From Filimonas sp. (GTDB lineage: Bacteria; Bacteroidota; Bacteroidia; Chitinophagales; Chitinophagaceae), in assembly GCA_017306865.1 (NCBI GenBank), contig JAFKHH010000016.1, positions 310,001-374,000 on the forward strand: 64,000 nucleotides of DNA, in the 5' to 3' direction. The notes under the pieces are model-generated. The model ran no database searches, was not told the DNA's origin, and saw nothing but the letters and a program-made list of their open reading frames with translations. Each line of letters starts with the position of its first letter. Positions within the stretch are counted from its first letter, which is position 1. Made by a program: the position numbers and the translations under genes. Positions 54,030 through 62,226 of this stretch are shown piece after piece.

Positions 54030-54521
54030 ATGGGACAGGCAATTACGTATATAACGACTTTGCAGCAGGAAGCCATCGGAACCCGGAAAATACTGGCCCG
54101 TGTACCTGAGTCTCAACTGGGTTGGAAGCCCCATGAAAAATCCATGTCGCTTGGCAGGCTTGCTATGCATATTGCAGAGCTGCCGAGATGGATAGTGAGA
54201 AGCCTTCTTTCTACTGAATTTGATTTCTCCAAAGAAACACTGCAACGTACCACACCTGAGTCTCAGTCCCACATATTACAGGTGTTTGAAGATAACCTTG
54301 CCAATGCTATCAATGCACTACATGCCACTTCTGATGAGGCATTGTCAGACAGGTGGACGATAAGAAAAGGCCCACACATCATCTTTGAATTTCCGCGTAA
54401 GGTAAATATCCGTTGGACCATACACCACATTATTCACCACAGGGGCCAGTTAAGCGTATATTTGCGTTTGCTGAATGTACCGTTACCAAATTTATACGGG
54501 CCAACGGCAGATGAAAATTAA
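54030..54521 (+). CDS. DinB-like family protein
   Basis: The protein has 163 residues from the ATG at 54030; an upstream TTG in frame (54015) lies within the repeat. The four-helix DinB bundle is shown by the first metal His47 (LGRLAMHIAELPRW) and the histidine cluster HHIIHHRGQL at 132-141, which supplies the other two ligands. The N-terminal helix and the LGWKPHEKSMSL loop are also typical. Family members bind zinc or nickel and include thiol transferases such as BacA/YfiT types; a precise reaction cannot be given. It is upstream of nadB with about 90 bases between. Confidence 0.87.
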   Translation: MGQAITYITTLQQEAIGTRKILARVPESQLGWKPHEKSMSLGRLAMHIAELPRWIVRSLLSTEFDFSKETLQRTTPESQSHILQVFEDNLANAINALHATSDEALSDRWTIRKGPHIIFEFPRKVNIRWTIHHIIHHRGQLSVYLRLLNVPLPNLYGPTADEN

Positions 54522-54613
54522 CTTTACCATTCCTTTCCGTATTGTCTGTAACTTTTTCAGTTGAGGGTTGATACGGCCGGGAACAAATGTTATTCTTGAA
54601 TAAAACTCAAACG

Positions 54614-56209
54614 ATGCAAACAGATTTTTTGGTCATTGGATCGGGGATTGCTGGCTTGACTTACGCATTGAAAATATCAAAAGAATTTCCTGATAAAAAA
54701 ATAACGGTCATTACCAAGACGCAGGAAGATGAGACAAACACAAAATACGCGCAGGGTGGTGTTGCTGGTGTTTGGGATGAAGTGAAGGATAGTTTCGAAA
54801 AGCATATAGAAGACACATTGATTGCCGGCGATGGCCTTTGTAATGAGCAAATTGTGGAAATAGTGGTAAAGGAAGGTCCGGAGCGCATTAAAGAGATCAT
54901 TGACTACGGTGCCCAGTTTGACAAAGATGCTTCTGGAGAGTATGCGCTGGGGCGTGAAGGCGGGCATAGTGAGCATCGTATATTACACCACAAAGACGTA
55001 ACAGGCAAAGAGATGGAACGCGCGCTGCTGTCGCAGCTAAACGCGGCAAAGAATATAGAAGTATTGAGCCATTGTTATGTAGTAGATCTCATTACACAAC
55101 ATCACCTGGGCTATCTTGTTACAAAATCTACATTAGACATTACCTGCTTTGGTGTATATGTTTTAAACCTTCGCAATAAGCAGATTGAAAAGATACTCTC
55201 GAAAATAACGGTACTGGCAACAGGAGGTTGTGGGCAATCATACCGCACAACAACCAACCCTAAGATAGCAACAGGCGACGGTGTTGCTATGGTGTACAGG
55301 GCAAAGGGTAAAATTGAGAATATGGAGTTCATCCAGTTTCACCCGACAGCGTTGTATGAACCAGGCACATCTCCTTCTTTCCTGATAACAGAAGCCGTTC
55401 GCGGAGACGGAGGCATCTTACGAAATAAAGATGGCGAAGCGTTTATGGAGCGTTATGATGCAAGAAAAGACCTTGCCCCACGTGATATTGTGGCGCGCGC
55501 TATTGATAATGAGATGAAGCGTAATGGTACCGAACATGTGTATCTCGATTGCCGCCACATGGATAAAGAAAAATTTATCCAGCACTTTCCAAATATCTAC
55601 CAGAAGTGTTTATCTATCGGCATAGATGTAATGCAACAAATGATACCAGTAGCACCTGCAGCACATTATAGTTGCGGTGGCATTAAAACCGACGAGTGGG
55701 GTAACACTTCCATTCAGCATTTGTATGCGTGTGGTGAGTGTGCCAGTACTGGCCTGCATGGCGCCAACCGCCTTGCAAGTAACAGCCTGCTGGAGGCAAT
55801 GGTTTTTGCACATCGCGCATATCTTGACAGTGTTCAAAAGATCAATACTATTTCTTTTGAAGGGCATATACCAGACTGGAATACGCACGGTACAACAGAA
55901 CCAAGCGAGATGATCCTTATAACACAGAGCCAAAAAGAATTGCAGCAGGTAATGAGTGATTATGTTGGTATTGTAAGAAACGATGTGCGTTTAGAAAGAG
56001 CAATGAGCAGGCTGGACCTTTTGCACAAGGAAACGGAAGAGTTATACCAAACTACCAAGGTATCGCCTCAATTGTGCGAGCTTAGAAATATTATTACAGT
56101 TGGTTACCTGATCGTAAAGGGTGCGCAATTCCGCAAGGAAAGCCGTGGCCTGCATTACAACACAGACCACCTGGAAAAAAGCAACTTATTACAAAACATT
56201 ATTTTATAG
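54614..56209 (+). CDS. nadB: L-aspartate oxidase
   Basis: The 531-residue FAD enzyme oxidises L-aspartate to iminoaspartate, the first step of de novo NAD synthesis. The ATG at 54614 gives the standard N-terminus MQTDFLVIGSGIAGLTYAL with the FAD GxGxxG motif; an upstream ATG at 54587 adds nine residues. Active-site and FAD-domain signatures are REGGHSEHRILH, FIQFHPTALYEPG and the catalytic-type EAVRGDGGILRN. SCGGIKTDEWGNTSI and GANRLASNSLLEA complete the family pattern. nadA and nadC are not in the window. Confidence 0.95.
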   Translation: MQTDFLVIGSGIAGLTYALKISKEFPDKKITVITKTQEDETNTKYAQGGVAGVWDEVKDSFEKHIEDTLIAGDGLCNEQIVEIVVKEGPERIKEIIDYGAQFDKDASGEYALGREGGHSEHRILHHKDVTGKEMERALLSQLNAAKNIEVLSHCYVVDLITQHHLGYLVTKSTLDITCFGVYVLNLRNKQIEKILSKITVLATGGCGQSYRTTTNPKIATGDGVAMVYRAKGKIENMEFIQFHPTALYEPGTSPSFLITEAVRGDGGILRNKDGEAFMERYDARKDLAPRDIVARAIDNEMKRNGTEHVYLDCRHMDKEKFIQHFPNIYQKCLSIGIDVMQQMIPVAPAAHYSCGGIKTDEWGNTSIQHLYACGECASTGLHGANRLASNSLLEAMVFAHRAYLDSVQKINTISFEGHIPDWNTHGTTEPSEMILITQSQKELQQVMSDYVGIVRNDVRLERAMSRLDLLHKETEELYQTTKVSPQLCELRNIITVGYLIVKGAQFRKESRGLHYNTDHLEKSNLLQNIIL

Positions 56210-56283
56210 TCTGACGTGGCAGTTTACACTTTCTTTAAGTGTAGCTGCAACTGTGAAGAAAGAACAATTTTTAACTTTACGGA

Positions 56284-57159
56284 ATGTATTATATCGTTTA
56301 CGGGCTTTTATACCTCGTTTCGCTTTTACCCTTTCGCGTATTATATTTTATAAGCGACATTTTTTATTACCTGTTATACTATGTTATCGGGTATAGAAAA
56401 GATGTGGTGATGAATAATTTAAAGATCGCTTTCCCGGAAAAAACGGATGCGGAGCGATTGAAAATAGCGAGGAAGTTTTACAGCCAGTTCGTAGACAACT
56501 TTATTGAGATGCTGAAGCTTTTGTCTATCAGCAAAAAGACACTGGAAAAACGCTTCAAGGTCAATATTGAAGTGTTAAATGATCTCAAGGGAAAAATTGA
56601 TAAAGTACAAGTAGTAACCGGGCATTATTTCAATTGGGAATTTGCCAATAGTGCAGTTGGGCATACCAGCTTGTTCCCATTTATTGTGGTGTATATGCCG
56701 GTTAAAAATAAAGTGTTTGACAAGCTTGTTTACAAATTGCGCTCGCGCTTCGGTACTATACTTGTTCCGGCAACAGCTTTCAGAACAAATTTTCATCAGT
56801 ATATAAAAGATGAGTATGCTTTGATACTGGTAGCAGATCAAAACGCGGGTCACGTAGATAATGCTTATTGGCTACCATTCTTTGGCAAAATGGCTCCGTT
56901 TGTACGTGGGCCGGAACGTGGCGCCATTAAGAACAATACTGCTGTTATATACGCCCATTTTTACCCATATAAACGTGGCTATTATACAGCTAAGCTGGAA
57001 CTGATCACCACTACTCCACGGGAATATGCAGAAGGGGAATTAACAAAGATCCTTGTAAAGAAAGTAGAAGATTCTGTAAAGGAGATTCCATCATCTTACC
57101 TGTGGACACACAAGAGATGGAAATGGGAGTTTGATCCAACGAAGCATAAGGCGTTGTAA
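56284..57159 (+). CDS. Lysophospholipid/lipid A acyltransferase family protein (LpxL/HtrB-like)
   Basis: The 291-residue membrane-associated enzyme has an N-terminal hydrophobic segment (about 5-38). The catalytic HX4E motif is His114...Glu119 (TGHYFNWEF). The second family motif is in FRTNFHQYIKDEYALILVADQNAG, where the acceptor site lies, and it ends with SSYLWTHKRWKW. Members add secondary acyl chains to lipid A. As Bacteroidetes lipid A is often penta- or tetra-acylated and other lipids use the same family, the exact acceptor is not certain. Confidence 0.88.
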   Translation: MYYIVYGLLYLVSLLPFRVLYFISDIFYYLLYYVIGYRKDVVMNNLKIAFPEKTDAERLKIARKFYSQFVDNFIEMLKLLSISKKTLEKRFKVNIEVLNDLKGKIDKVQVVTGHYFNWEFANSAVGHTSLFPFIVVYMPVKNKVFDKLVYKLRSRFGTILVPATAFRTNFHQYIKDEYALILVADQNAGHVDNAYWLPFFGKMAPFVRGPERGAIKNNTAVIYAHFYPYKRGYYTAKLELITTTPREYAEGELTKILVKKVEDSVKEIPSSYLWTHKRWKWEFDPTKHKAL

Positions 57160-57163
57160 TCAA

Positions 57164-57220
57164 TCGTGAATCGATAATCGTGAATGCAAAGCGTCTTACT
57201 TCACGATTATCGATTCACGA
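57164..57220. repeat. Perfect 21-bp inverted repeat of heptad words (CGTGAAT family)
   Basis: The arm at 57164-57184 (heptads CGTGAAT, CGATAAT, CGTGAAT) is perfectly reversed at 57200-57220, with a 15-base loop. It fills the gap between convergent genes, and the stop of RidA lies nine bases away. There is no T run. Confidence 0.85.
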
Positions 57221-57228
57221 CTCACGGT

Positions 57229-57615
57229 TTACAATGTCATCGTCGCAATCACGCTTATCTCTACGTTCACATTTCTTGGCAATGTTTTTACAGCTACTGT
57301 TTCCCGTGCAGGATAGTCTCCTGTAAAGTAGGAGCCATACACCTCGTTTACTTCGCTGAATAGTCCCATATCGCTTAAGAAAATGGTTGTTTTCACTACG
57401 TGGTCAAAGGAGATCTTTGCTTCGCTAAGAATAGCTTGCAGGTTTTTCATTACCTGGTGAGCTTCCTCTTTAATACTGCCCTGGATCAGTTCATTCGTTG
57501 CAGGGTCAAAAGCGACCTGCCCGCTAACAAATAAAAGATCGCCGGCTTTTACAGCCTGGTTATAAGGACCTATAGGTGCAGGGGCTTTTTCTGTTTTTAC
57601 TATTTGCTTTGGCAT
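57229..57615 (-). CDS. ridA: RidA family enamine/imine deaminase
   Basis: The protein has 128 residues from the ATG at 57615; the frame continues upstream to 57660 without homology. The YjgF/RidA fold is shown by TEKAPAPIGPYNQAVKAGDLLFVSGQVAFDP, the catalytic Arg in YPARETVAVKTLP and the final VNVEISVIA. RidA hydrolyses reactive 2-aminoacrylate-type enamines made by PLP enzymes such as serine/threonine dehydratases. It is a short, soluble, monocistronic gene. Confidence 0.95.
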   Translation of the reverse strand: MPKQIVKTEKAPAPIGPYNQAVKAGDLLFVSGQVAFDPATNELIQGSIKEEAHQVMKNLQAILSEAKISFDHVVKTTIFLSDMGLFSEVNEVYGSYFTGDYPARETVAVKTLPRNVNVEISVIATMTL

Positions 57616-57670
57616 AGAATTTTTTATTTGCGTAACAGCAAGTTGCACCATTTCCTTCAACCTTCCAACC

Positions 57671-57678
57671 TATTTTTG
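57671..57678 (+). promoter_or_regulatory. -7 promoter box of the 3HCDH-like gene
   Basis: TATTTTTG is an exact TAnnTTTG box, 18 bases before the ATG at 57697. No clear -33 element is seen at the right distance. Confidence 0.45.
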
Positions 57679-57696
57679 TAAATCAAACCAAGGCGT

Positions 57697-58314
57697 ATGC
57701 AAATATTGGTCAGAGCAAATGCGTTTCAACAAAAAGAATGGTTGGAAAGCAATATGATACCTGTACGTTTTACAACAGACTTACAGGAATGGTTATTGTC
57801 TGAAGCAGATATACTTATTGATCTGCTGTACGATATTGATCAGCCAACAGGCATAACAAACGTTCCCGTTATTGTAAACAGCATGTTGCATACCTGCCAG
57901 GAGCTTCCGTATAATTACATCAGGCTAAATGGCTGGAATGGGTTTCTTAGTAAGCCGGTGAAAGAAATTGCCGTAACCGCTTACTTTGGAGAGCAGAAGC
58001 TACAGGAAGTAATGGATGCATTGCAATGGCAATATGCCATTGCGCCGGATGTGCCAGGTTTCGCATCTGCAAGAACCATTGCAATGATCATTAACGAGGC
58101 ATATTTCGCACTCGGCGACAATGTTAGCTCAAAAGAAGATATAGATACTGCGATGAAGCTGGGAACCAATTACCCATTTGGTCCGTTTGAGTGGGCATCC
58201 AGGATCGGTCTACAAAATATCTATGACCTGCTACTTGTTTTAAGCAAAACAGATGAACGCTATGTAGTAGCAGATGCATTAATAAAGGAAGTAAGTTTGC
58301 AGCGCAATACCTGA
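57697..58314 (+). CDS. 3-hydroxyacyl-CoA dehydrogenase C-terminal-domain-like protein
   Basis: The protein has 205 residues. The C-terminal half (about 105-200) is a clear 3HCDH C-terminal domain, with DVPGFASARTIAMIINEAYFAL and TAMKLGTNYPFGPFEWASRIGL. The N-terminal half (1-100) is short and lacks the GxGxxG nucleotide loop of the usual Rossmann domain, although it keeps remnants of strand order (ADILIDLLYDID, VPVIVNSMLHTC). A full enzyme has about 285 residues, so NAD-dependent activity is doubtful. It may be a diverged or regulatory form. It lies upstream of tsaB. Confidence 0.78.
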   Translation: MQILVRANAFQQKEWLESNMIPVRFTTDLQEWLLSEADILIDLLYDIDQPTGITNVPVIVNSMLHTCQELPYNYIRLNGWNGFLSKPVKEIAVTAYFGEQKLQEVMDALQWQYAIAPDVPGFASARTIAMIINEAYFALGDNVSSKEDIDTAMKLGTNYPFGPFEWASRIGLQNIYDLLLVLSKTDERYVVADALIKEVSLQRNT

Positions 58315-58350
58315 CCCATTTTTGCAATAACTAAATAATTGAAAACGATC

Positions 58351-59046
58351 ATGGCTCTTTTGTTAAACATAGATACCGCAACCGAACATGCAAGCGTATG
58401 TCTTAGTAAAGACAACCTGGTATTGCATGAACTGCACAGCCCTGACCAAAAGAATCATGCGTCATTCATACAGTCTGCCATCAACGAGCTGGTACGTATA
58501 GCAGGCATTGCATTAAAAGATATTGATGCAATAGCCGTTTCCGCAGGGCCTGGTAGCTATACGGGGTTACGGGTTGGTATGTCCACAGCCAAGGGATTAT
58601 GTTATGCTTTAAATAAGCCACTCATACTTGTGAATACATTACAGGTAATCGCCTCCTCTGCCATACATTATTTTACAGGAAAAGATGAGACTTTGAATGC
58701 ATCTACACTCATTTGCCCAATGATCGATGCCCGTAGAATGGAAGTATTTACTGCTGTATATAATAAGGACCTTTTGGAAGTTGTATCGCCTGTAGCAATG
58801 ATCCTGGACAGCACTTCTTTCAGCACTATATTGCAACAACATAAGGTGATCTTTTGTGGTAGTGGTGTTCAAAAAGCGCCTTCCGCATTTACACATGAAA
58901 ATGCTGTCTTTATCACATTACAACATAGCGCTAAGGACATGGTTATTCTTGCCGCTAACGCTTATACAGTGCGGCATTTTGCGGATATTGCCTACAGCGA
59001 ACCATTTTATCTTAAGGAATTTTTCAGCCCGGCTCCAAAGGCTTAA
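58351..59046 (+). CDS. tsaB: tRNA threonylcarbamoyladenosine biosynthesis protein TsaB
   Basis: The 231-residue ASKHA-fold protein starts at the ATG at 58351 (MALLLNIDTATEHASVCL). An in-frame TTG at 58339 is less likely. The diagnostic segments are ISVSAGPGSYTGLRVG-like AVSAGPGSYTGLRVGMSTAKGLCYAL (about 65-90) and MIDARRMEVFTAVY (about 124-137). TsaB pairs with TsaD and TsaE to make the t6A37 modification in ANN-decoding tRNAs. It lacks the metal-binding HxxxH of TsaD, as expected for TsaB. Confidence 0.95.
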   Translation: MALLLNIDTATEHASVCLSKDNLVLHELHSPDQKNHASFIQSAINELVRIAGIALKDIDAIAVSAGPGSYTGLRVGMSTAKGLCYALNKPLILVNTLQVIASSAIHYFTGKDETLNASTLICPMIDARRMEVFTAVYNKDLLEVVSPVAMILDSTSFSTILQQHKVIFCGSGVQKAPSAFTHENAVFITLQHSAKDMVILAANAYTVRHFADIAYSEPFYLKEFFSPAPKA

Positions 59047-59160
59047 ATATCATTTAAATTAAGGGTTACAGGGGGGTAAAACGGCCTACATAACAATTTA
59101 TTTATAATATCTTTACATAGATAATTATATTTTATTATCAACCCCAATTTTATAATCCCA

Positions 59161-59499
59161 ATGACTACCCTGCAAACTGTTATGATTAATGATCCTAATA
59201 CGAAAACCGGCGTAAAGATCGATTTCATCCACCTGAAAAAGGCGGCTCTGATTTTACGCGCACTTAACCATAAGCTGAGACAGCAGATGGTTAAGCTGAT
59301 CGATGAGAACAAACGTATGACGGTGACCGAAATCTATGTAAAGCTTCGTTTGGAGCAATCCGTGGCATCCCAGCATCTGGCAATACTCAGACGCGCCGGC
59401 ATTGTAATTACCGAACGTGATGGAAAGTTCATCTATTATGCTATCAATTATTCCCGCGTACAGGAGGTAAATAATTTTGTAGAGCAATTAGTTGGCTAA
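59161..59499 (+). CDS. ArsR-family transcriptional regulator without cysteines
   Basis: The 112-residue winged-helix protein has recognition helix SVASQHLAILRRAGIVITERDGKFIYYAIN (about 67-96), with the ArsR-typical L-RQQMVKLIDENKRMTVTEIYVKL before it. It contains no cysteine at all, so neither metal sensing by ELCV-type thiolates nor the persulfide switch of BigR/SqrR is possible. It precedes an MBL-fold/rhodanese gene by 96 bases on the same strand, as in bigR-blh-like loci, but the neighbour has its own promoter box. Confidence 0.9.
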   Translation: MTTLQTVMINDPNTKTGVKIDFIHLKKAALILRALNHKLRQQMVKLIDENKRMTVTEIYVKLRLEQSVASQHLAILRRAGIVITERDGKFIYYAINYSRVQEVNNFVEQLVG

Positions 59500-59573
59500 T
59501 TCCTTAGCTTTTCTCTAACAAATTCACTATCATCCATTTCGGCAAAAAAGGCATACAGCCGTTCGCTAAGTCG

Positions 59574-59581
59574 TATCTTTG
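59574..59581 (+). promoter_or_regulatory. -7 promoter box of the MBL-fold/rhodanese gene
   Basis: TATCTTTG is an exact TAnnTTTG box ending 14 bases before the ATG at 59596, so transcription would start just ahead of the start codon. It suggests that this gene can be transcribed apart from the ArsR gene. Confidence 0.5.
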
Positions 59582-59595
59582 CGAAAAGATTTGTT

Positions 59596-61008
59596 ATGTA
59601 TATAGAACAGCTTTATACAGGATGTTTGAGCGAAGCGGCATATTATATTGAAAGCGAGGGAGAAGCAGCTATTATAGATCCGCTGAGGGACATTGAAGAG
59701 TACCTGCAGTTGGCAACGAAGCGCAAAGCAACAATCAAATATATATTTGAAACGCATTTCCATGCTGACTTCGTTAGCGGGCATGTAGACCTTGCACAGG
59801 CAACAAATGCCCAGATCATTTATGGCCCTAATGCTGAAGTAGGTTTTACTGCACATATAGCAAAAGACCGTGAAACATTTAAGCTTGGCAAATTATCCAT
59901 AGAAGTTTTACATACTCCGGGGCATACGATGGAGAGTACCTGTTACTTGCTGAAGGATGAGAATGGCAACGACCACGCCATCTTTACTGGCGATACATTA
60001 TTCGTTGGGGATGTGGGCAGGCCAGACCTGGCACAGAAGGGTGAAGAATTGACAATGGATGACCTGGCTGGTATGTTGTACGACAGTCTTCAAAAGAAGA
60101 TCATACCGCTGGCAGATAGCGTGATCATATACCCGGCACACGGCGCTGGCAGTAGCTGTGGCAAAAACCTTGGCCCGGAAACCCACAGTACCATTGGTGA
60201 TGAAAAGAACAGCAACTACGCATTGCAACCGCAATCAAGGGAAGAATTTATCAAAGCTGTTACAGAAGGGTTGACAGCACCTCCACAATATTTCCCGATC
60301 AATGCACGCATTAATAAAGAGGGTTATGAAGCATTGGATAATATCTTATCCAAAGGCTTAACAGCACATTCTGTAGACGCATTTAAAGCATTGAAGAATG
60401 AAGACAACATAGTGGTATTGGATACAAGACGTGCAGATACTTTTACAATGGGCTTTGTACCTGGCTCTATCAGCATTGGTCTTGAGGGACGCTTTGCAGA
60501 GTGGGCGGGTAGTTTGTTACCGTTTGATAAAACATTATTACTTGTAACAGAGCAAGGCAAAGAGAAGGAATCTATCATTCGCCTGGCACGCGTTGGATTT
60601 CAAAACTTTGCCGGTTACCTGGAAGGCGGTTTTGAGGCATGGCAAAAATCCGGCGAAGAGATTGACATGATCATTGACATTGAAGCAGATGAACTGGCAA
60701 TGGATCTTCCTTTTGATGATAATATCGTAGTAATGGATGTGCGCAAAGAAGCAGAGTTTGCGGATGGCCATGTAAAAGATGCTGTAAATGTACCATTAAC
60801 TTCATTGATAGATCCGGCGAGTATGTCTGCGATCAATGATGAAGACAATGTATATGTTCATTGTGCAGGCGGCTACCGTAGTGTGATTGCAAGTTCCTTG
60901 CTGAAACGTCAGGGCATTCACAACATTCGTAATGTTGTCGGTGGCTGGTCAGCGATAAAAGAAGAGAGTAAAATACCTACAGAGAAATCTGTAGCTGCAT
61001 TGAATTAG
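59596..61008 (+). CDS. Persulfide dioxygenase-rhodanese fusion (MBL-fold hydrolase with two rhodanese domains)
   Basis: The 470-residue protein has an N-terminal metallo-beta-lactamase fold (1-250) of the ETHE1/Blh type, with HxHxD as His54-Phe-His56-Ala-Asp58, a later HTPGHT and TGDTLFVGDVGRPDL. Two rhodanese domains follow. The first (about 260-360) has no cysteine at the active loop (LLLVTEQGKEKES). The second (about 365-465) keeps the catalytic Cys423 in VHCAGGYRS. Such proteins oxidise glutathione-type persulfide and move sulfane sulfur in sulfide detoxification. It follows the ArsR gene. Confidence 0.9.
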   Translation: MYIEQLYTGCLSEAAYYIESEGEAAIIDPLRDIEEYLQLATKRKATIKYIFETHFHADFVSGHVDLAQATNAQIIYGPNAEVGFTAHIAKDRETFKLGKLSIEVLHTPGHTMESTCYLLKDENGNDHAIFTGDTLFVGDVGRPDLAQKGEELTMDDLAGMLYDSLQKKIIPLADSVIIYPAHGAGSSCGKNLGPETHSTIGDEKNSNYALQPQSREEFIKAVTEGLTAPPQYFPINARINKEGYEALDNILSKGLTAHSVDAFKALKNEDNIVVLDTRRADTFTMGFVPGSISIGLEGRFAEWAGSLLPFDKTLLLVTEQGKEKESIIRLARVGFQNFAGYLEGGFEAWQKSGEEIDMIIDIEADELAMDLPFDDNIVVMDVRKEAEFADGHVKDAVNVPLTSLIDPASMSAINDEDNVYVHCAGGYRSVIASSLLKRQGIHNIRNVVGGWSAIKEESKIPTEKSVAALN

Positions 61009-61029
61009 TGTTATAATTGATACATTGTT

Positions 61030-61067
61030 AAATGGCTGAATTGTTTACACAGTTTAGCCATTTTTCA
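61030..61067 (+). terminator. Probable terminator after the MBL-fold/rhodanese gene, within AATGGCT word repeat
   Basis: AAATGGCT (61030-61037) pairs with AGCCATTT (61056-61063) and is followed by TTTTT. The loop of 18 bases is long and the words belong to the AATTGT/AATGGCT repeat family, so it is weaker than the others here. Confidence 0.5.
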
Positions 61068-61242
61068 TTCCTATTCCATCCGCTAAAGCGGACGTCAATA
61101 AAAGGCTACCGAATAGAAAGAAAAATTCTTGAGCATTAATATTGAATTCTCCATTTGACATTCCTATATACAAATGCTTTAGCTTTAAAAGTTACTACGA
61201 TTGGCAGCAATATCACATCACACATCTAGCATCGTACATTTT

Positions 61243-61473
61243 CTACGGCACCGGGTCATAACCACTTCCCCCGCCGGGATGACATTTTGAAATTCGTTTT
61301 GCCGCTAATACTGTTCCTTTCAGCACTCCGTGTTTTTTCAGTGCTTCTACTGCATATTGCGAACAGGTAGGTGTGAACCTGCATTTAGGCCCGAGTGCAG
61401 GAGATATTACGTACTGGTAAAATTTTATCAGCAGTATAAACGGATAGGCTAATATTTTAAGCAGCGGCTTCAT
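61243..61473 (-). CDS. yidD: Membrane protein insertion efficiency factor
   Basis: The 76-residue YidD protein has the N-terminal hydrophobic helix ([25 protein letters not shown]), then the conserved core [23 protein letters not shown] and the C-terminal [16 protein letters not shown] with its three cysteines. It assists YidC-dependent insertion of membrane proteins. Its start overlaps the end of rnpA by 17 bases, which fits the standard rpmH-rnpA-yidD order. The following yidC is not in the window. Confidence 0.95.
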   Translation of the reverse strand: MKPLLKILAYPFILLIKFYQYVISPALGPKCRFTPTCSQYAVEALKKHGVLKGTVLAAKRISKCHPGGGSGYDPVP

Positions 61474-61864
61474 CTAACTCTTTTATAATCCGTTGAATAA
61501 TGCCCGGCATTTTTTTATTCAGTACCTCCAGTGTGGGTAGTACTTTATCTATATATAAAAAGAAAATGATCAATTGCTTTTTCTCTTTCTCCAAGTAAGC
61601 ATGCAAAGGATGTTTGTTTACCCGGTATGCCTCTCGCAGCAATCGTTTTATCCGGTTACGATGTACAGCTCTTTTAAAGTTACGCTTACTTGCGCTCACC
61701 CCTGCTTTTATAAGCGTTGCGTCTACATTTTCTCCTGGCGTATAAATCACTTTTACAGGAAATGCCAGGAAGGATTTTCCTTTACTGAAAAGTGTATCGA
61801 TCTGATTTCTGCTTTTCAGTTTCTCCTGTTTATTATATGTGTTTTTAGCTGCGATGGATGAAAT
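61457..61864 (-). CDS. rnpA: Ribonuclease P protein component, with non-standard start codon
   Basis: This is the protein subunit of RNase P, which matures tRNA 5' ends. The RNR signature is [24 protein letters not shown]. The first standard start in frame is GTG at 61750, but it would delete the conserved N-terminus. Codons 61751-61849 continue in frame with [13 protein letters not shown], then [18 protein letters not shown], the normal RnpA opening. The frame is open up to a stop at 61868-61870 and contains no ATG, GTG or TTG before 61750. ATT at 61862-61864, ATC at 61853-61855 or CTG at 61817-61819 could serve. I list the ATT; the true start is uncertain. Confidence 0.85.
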   Translation of the reverse strand: MSSIAAKNTYNKQEKLKSRNQIDTLFSKGKSFLAFPVKVIYTPGENVDATLIKAGVSASKRNFKRAVHRNRIKRLLREAYRVNKHPLHAYLEKEKKQLIIFFLYIDKVLPTLEVLNKKMPGIIQRIIKELDEAAA

Positions 61865-61878
61865 AGTTTAGATATTAA

Positions 61879-61906
61879 TAAAAAAGCCCCATCGCAAAGA
61901 TGAGGC
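61879..61906 (-). terminator. Terminator between rpmH and rnpA
   Basis: GCCTCATC/GATGGGGC (61899-61906 with 61886-61893, one G-T pair) with a five-base loop is followed on the minus strand by seven T. It would end or reduce transcription from rpmH into rnpA. Confidence 0.75.
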
Positions 61907-61937
61907 CTTATATTGTTTACCGATAAAGATTCCGGTA

Positions 61938-62093
61938 TTATTTCAATTTTCTTTCGTCAGAAACAGTCAGTTTCTTACGACCTTTCTTGCGACGGCTAGC
62001 CAATACTTTGCGGCCGTTAGCTGTTTCCATACGTTTGCGGAAACCGTGTACCGTCTTACGACGACGTCTGTGTGGTTGAAATGTACGTTTCAT
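61938..62093 (-). CDS. rpmH: 50S ribosomal protein L34
   Basis: The 51-residue highly basic ribosomal protein runs from the ATG at 62093 to the TAA at 61938. It opens with the invariant [18 protein letters not shown] and continues with [22 protein letters not shown], with a short acidic-basic tail that is a few residues longer than E. coli L34 (46). It is too short to appear among longer reading frames but is certain by sequence. It heads the rpmH-rnpA-yidD cluster and has a strong promoter upstream. Confidence 0.97.
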   Translation of the reverse strand: MKRTFQPHRRRRKTVHGFRKRMETANGRKVLASRRKKGRKKLTVSDERKLK

Positions 62094-62176
62094 AAAAATG
62101 TTTTTAAACTAACCCAAAAATGATATTTCAACAAACAGGTAACAGTCACCATCACTGGCACCCGGTGAAAGGACGG

Positions 62177-62207
62177 CAAAGGTAGTAAAAATATGGTTGC
62201 TGCAAAA
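62177..62207 (-). promoter_or_regulatory. Promoter of rpmH
   Basis: On the minus strand TTTTG (62203-62207), an 18-base spacer and TACCTTTG (62177-62184) fit the Bacteroidetes -33/-7 consensus fully. The leader would be about 78 bases. Confidence 0.7.
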
Positions 62208-62226
62208 CAATATTGGCCTTAATTTT

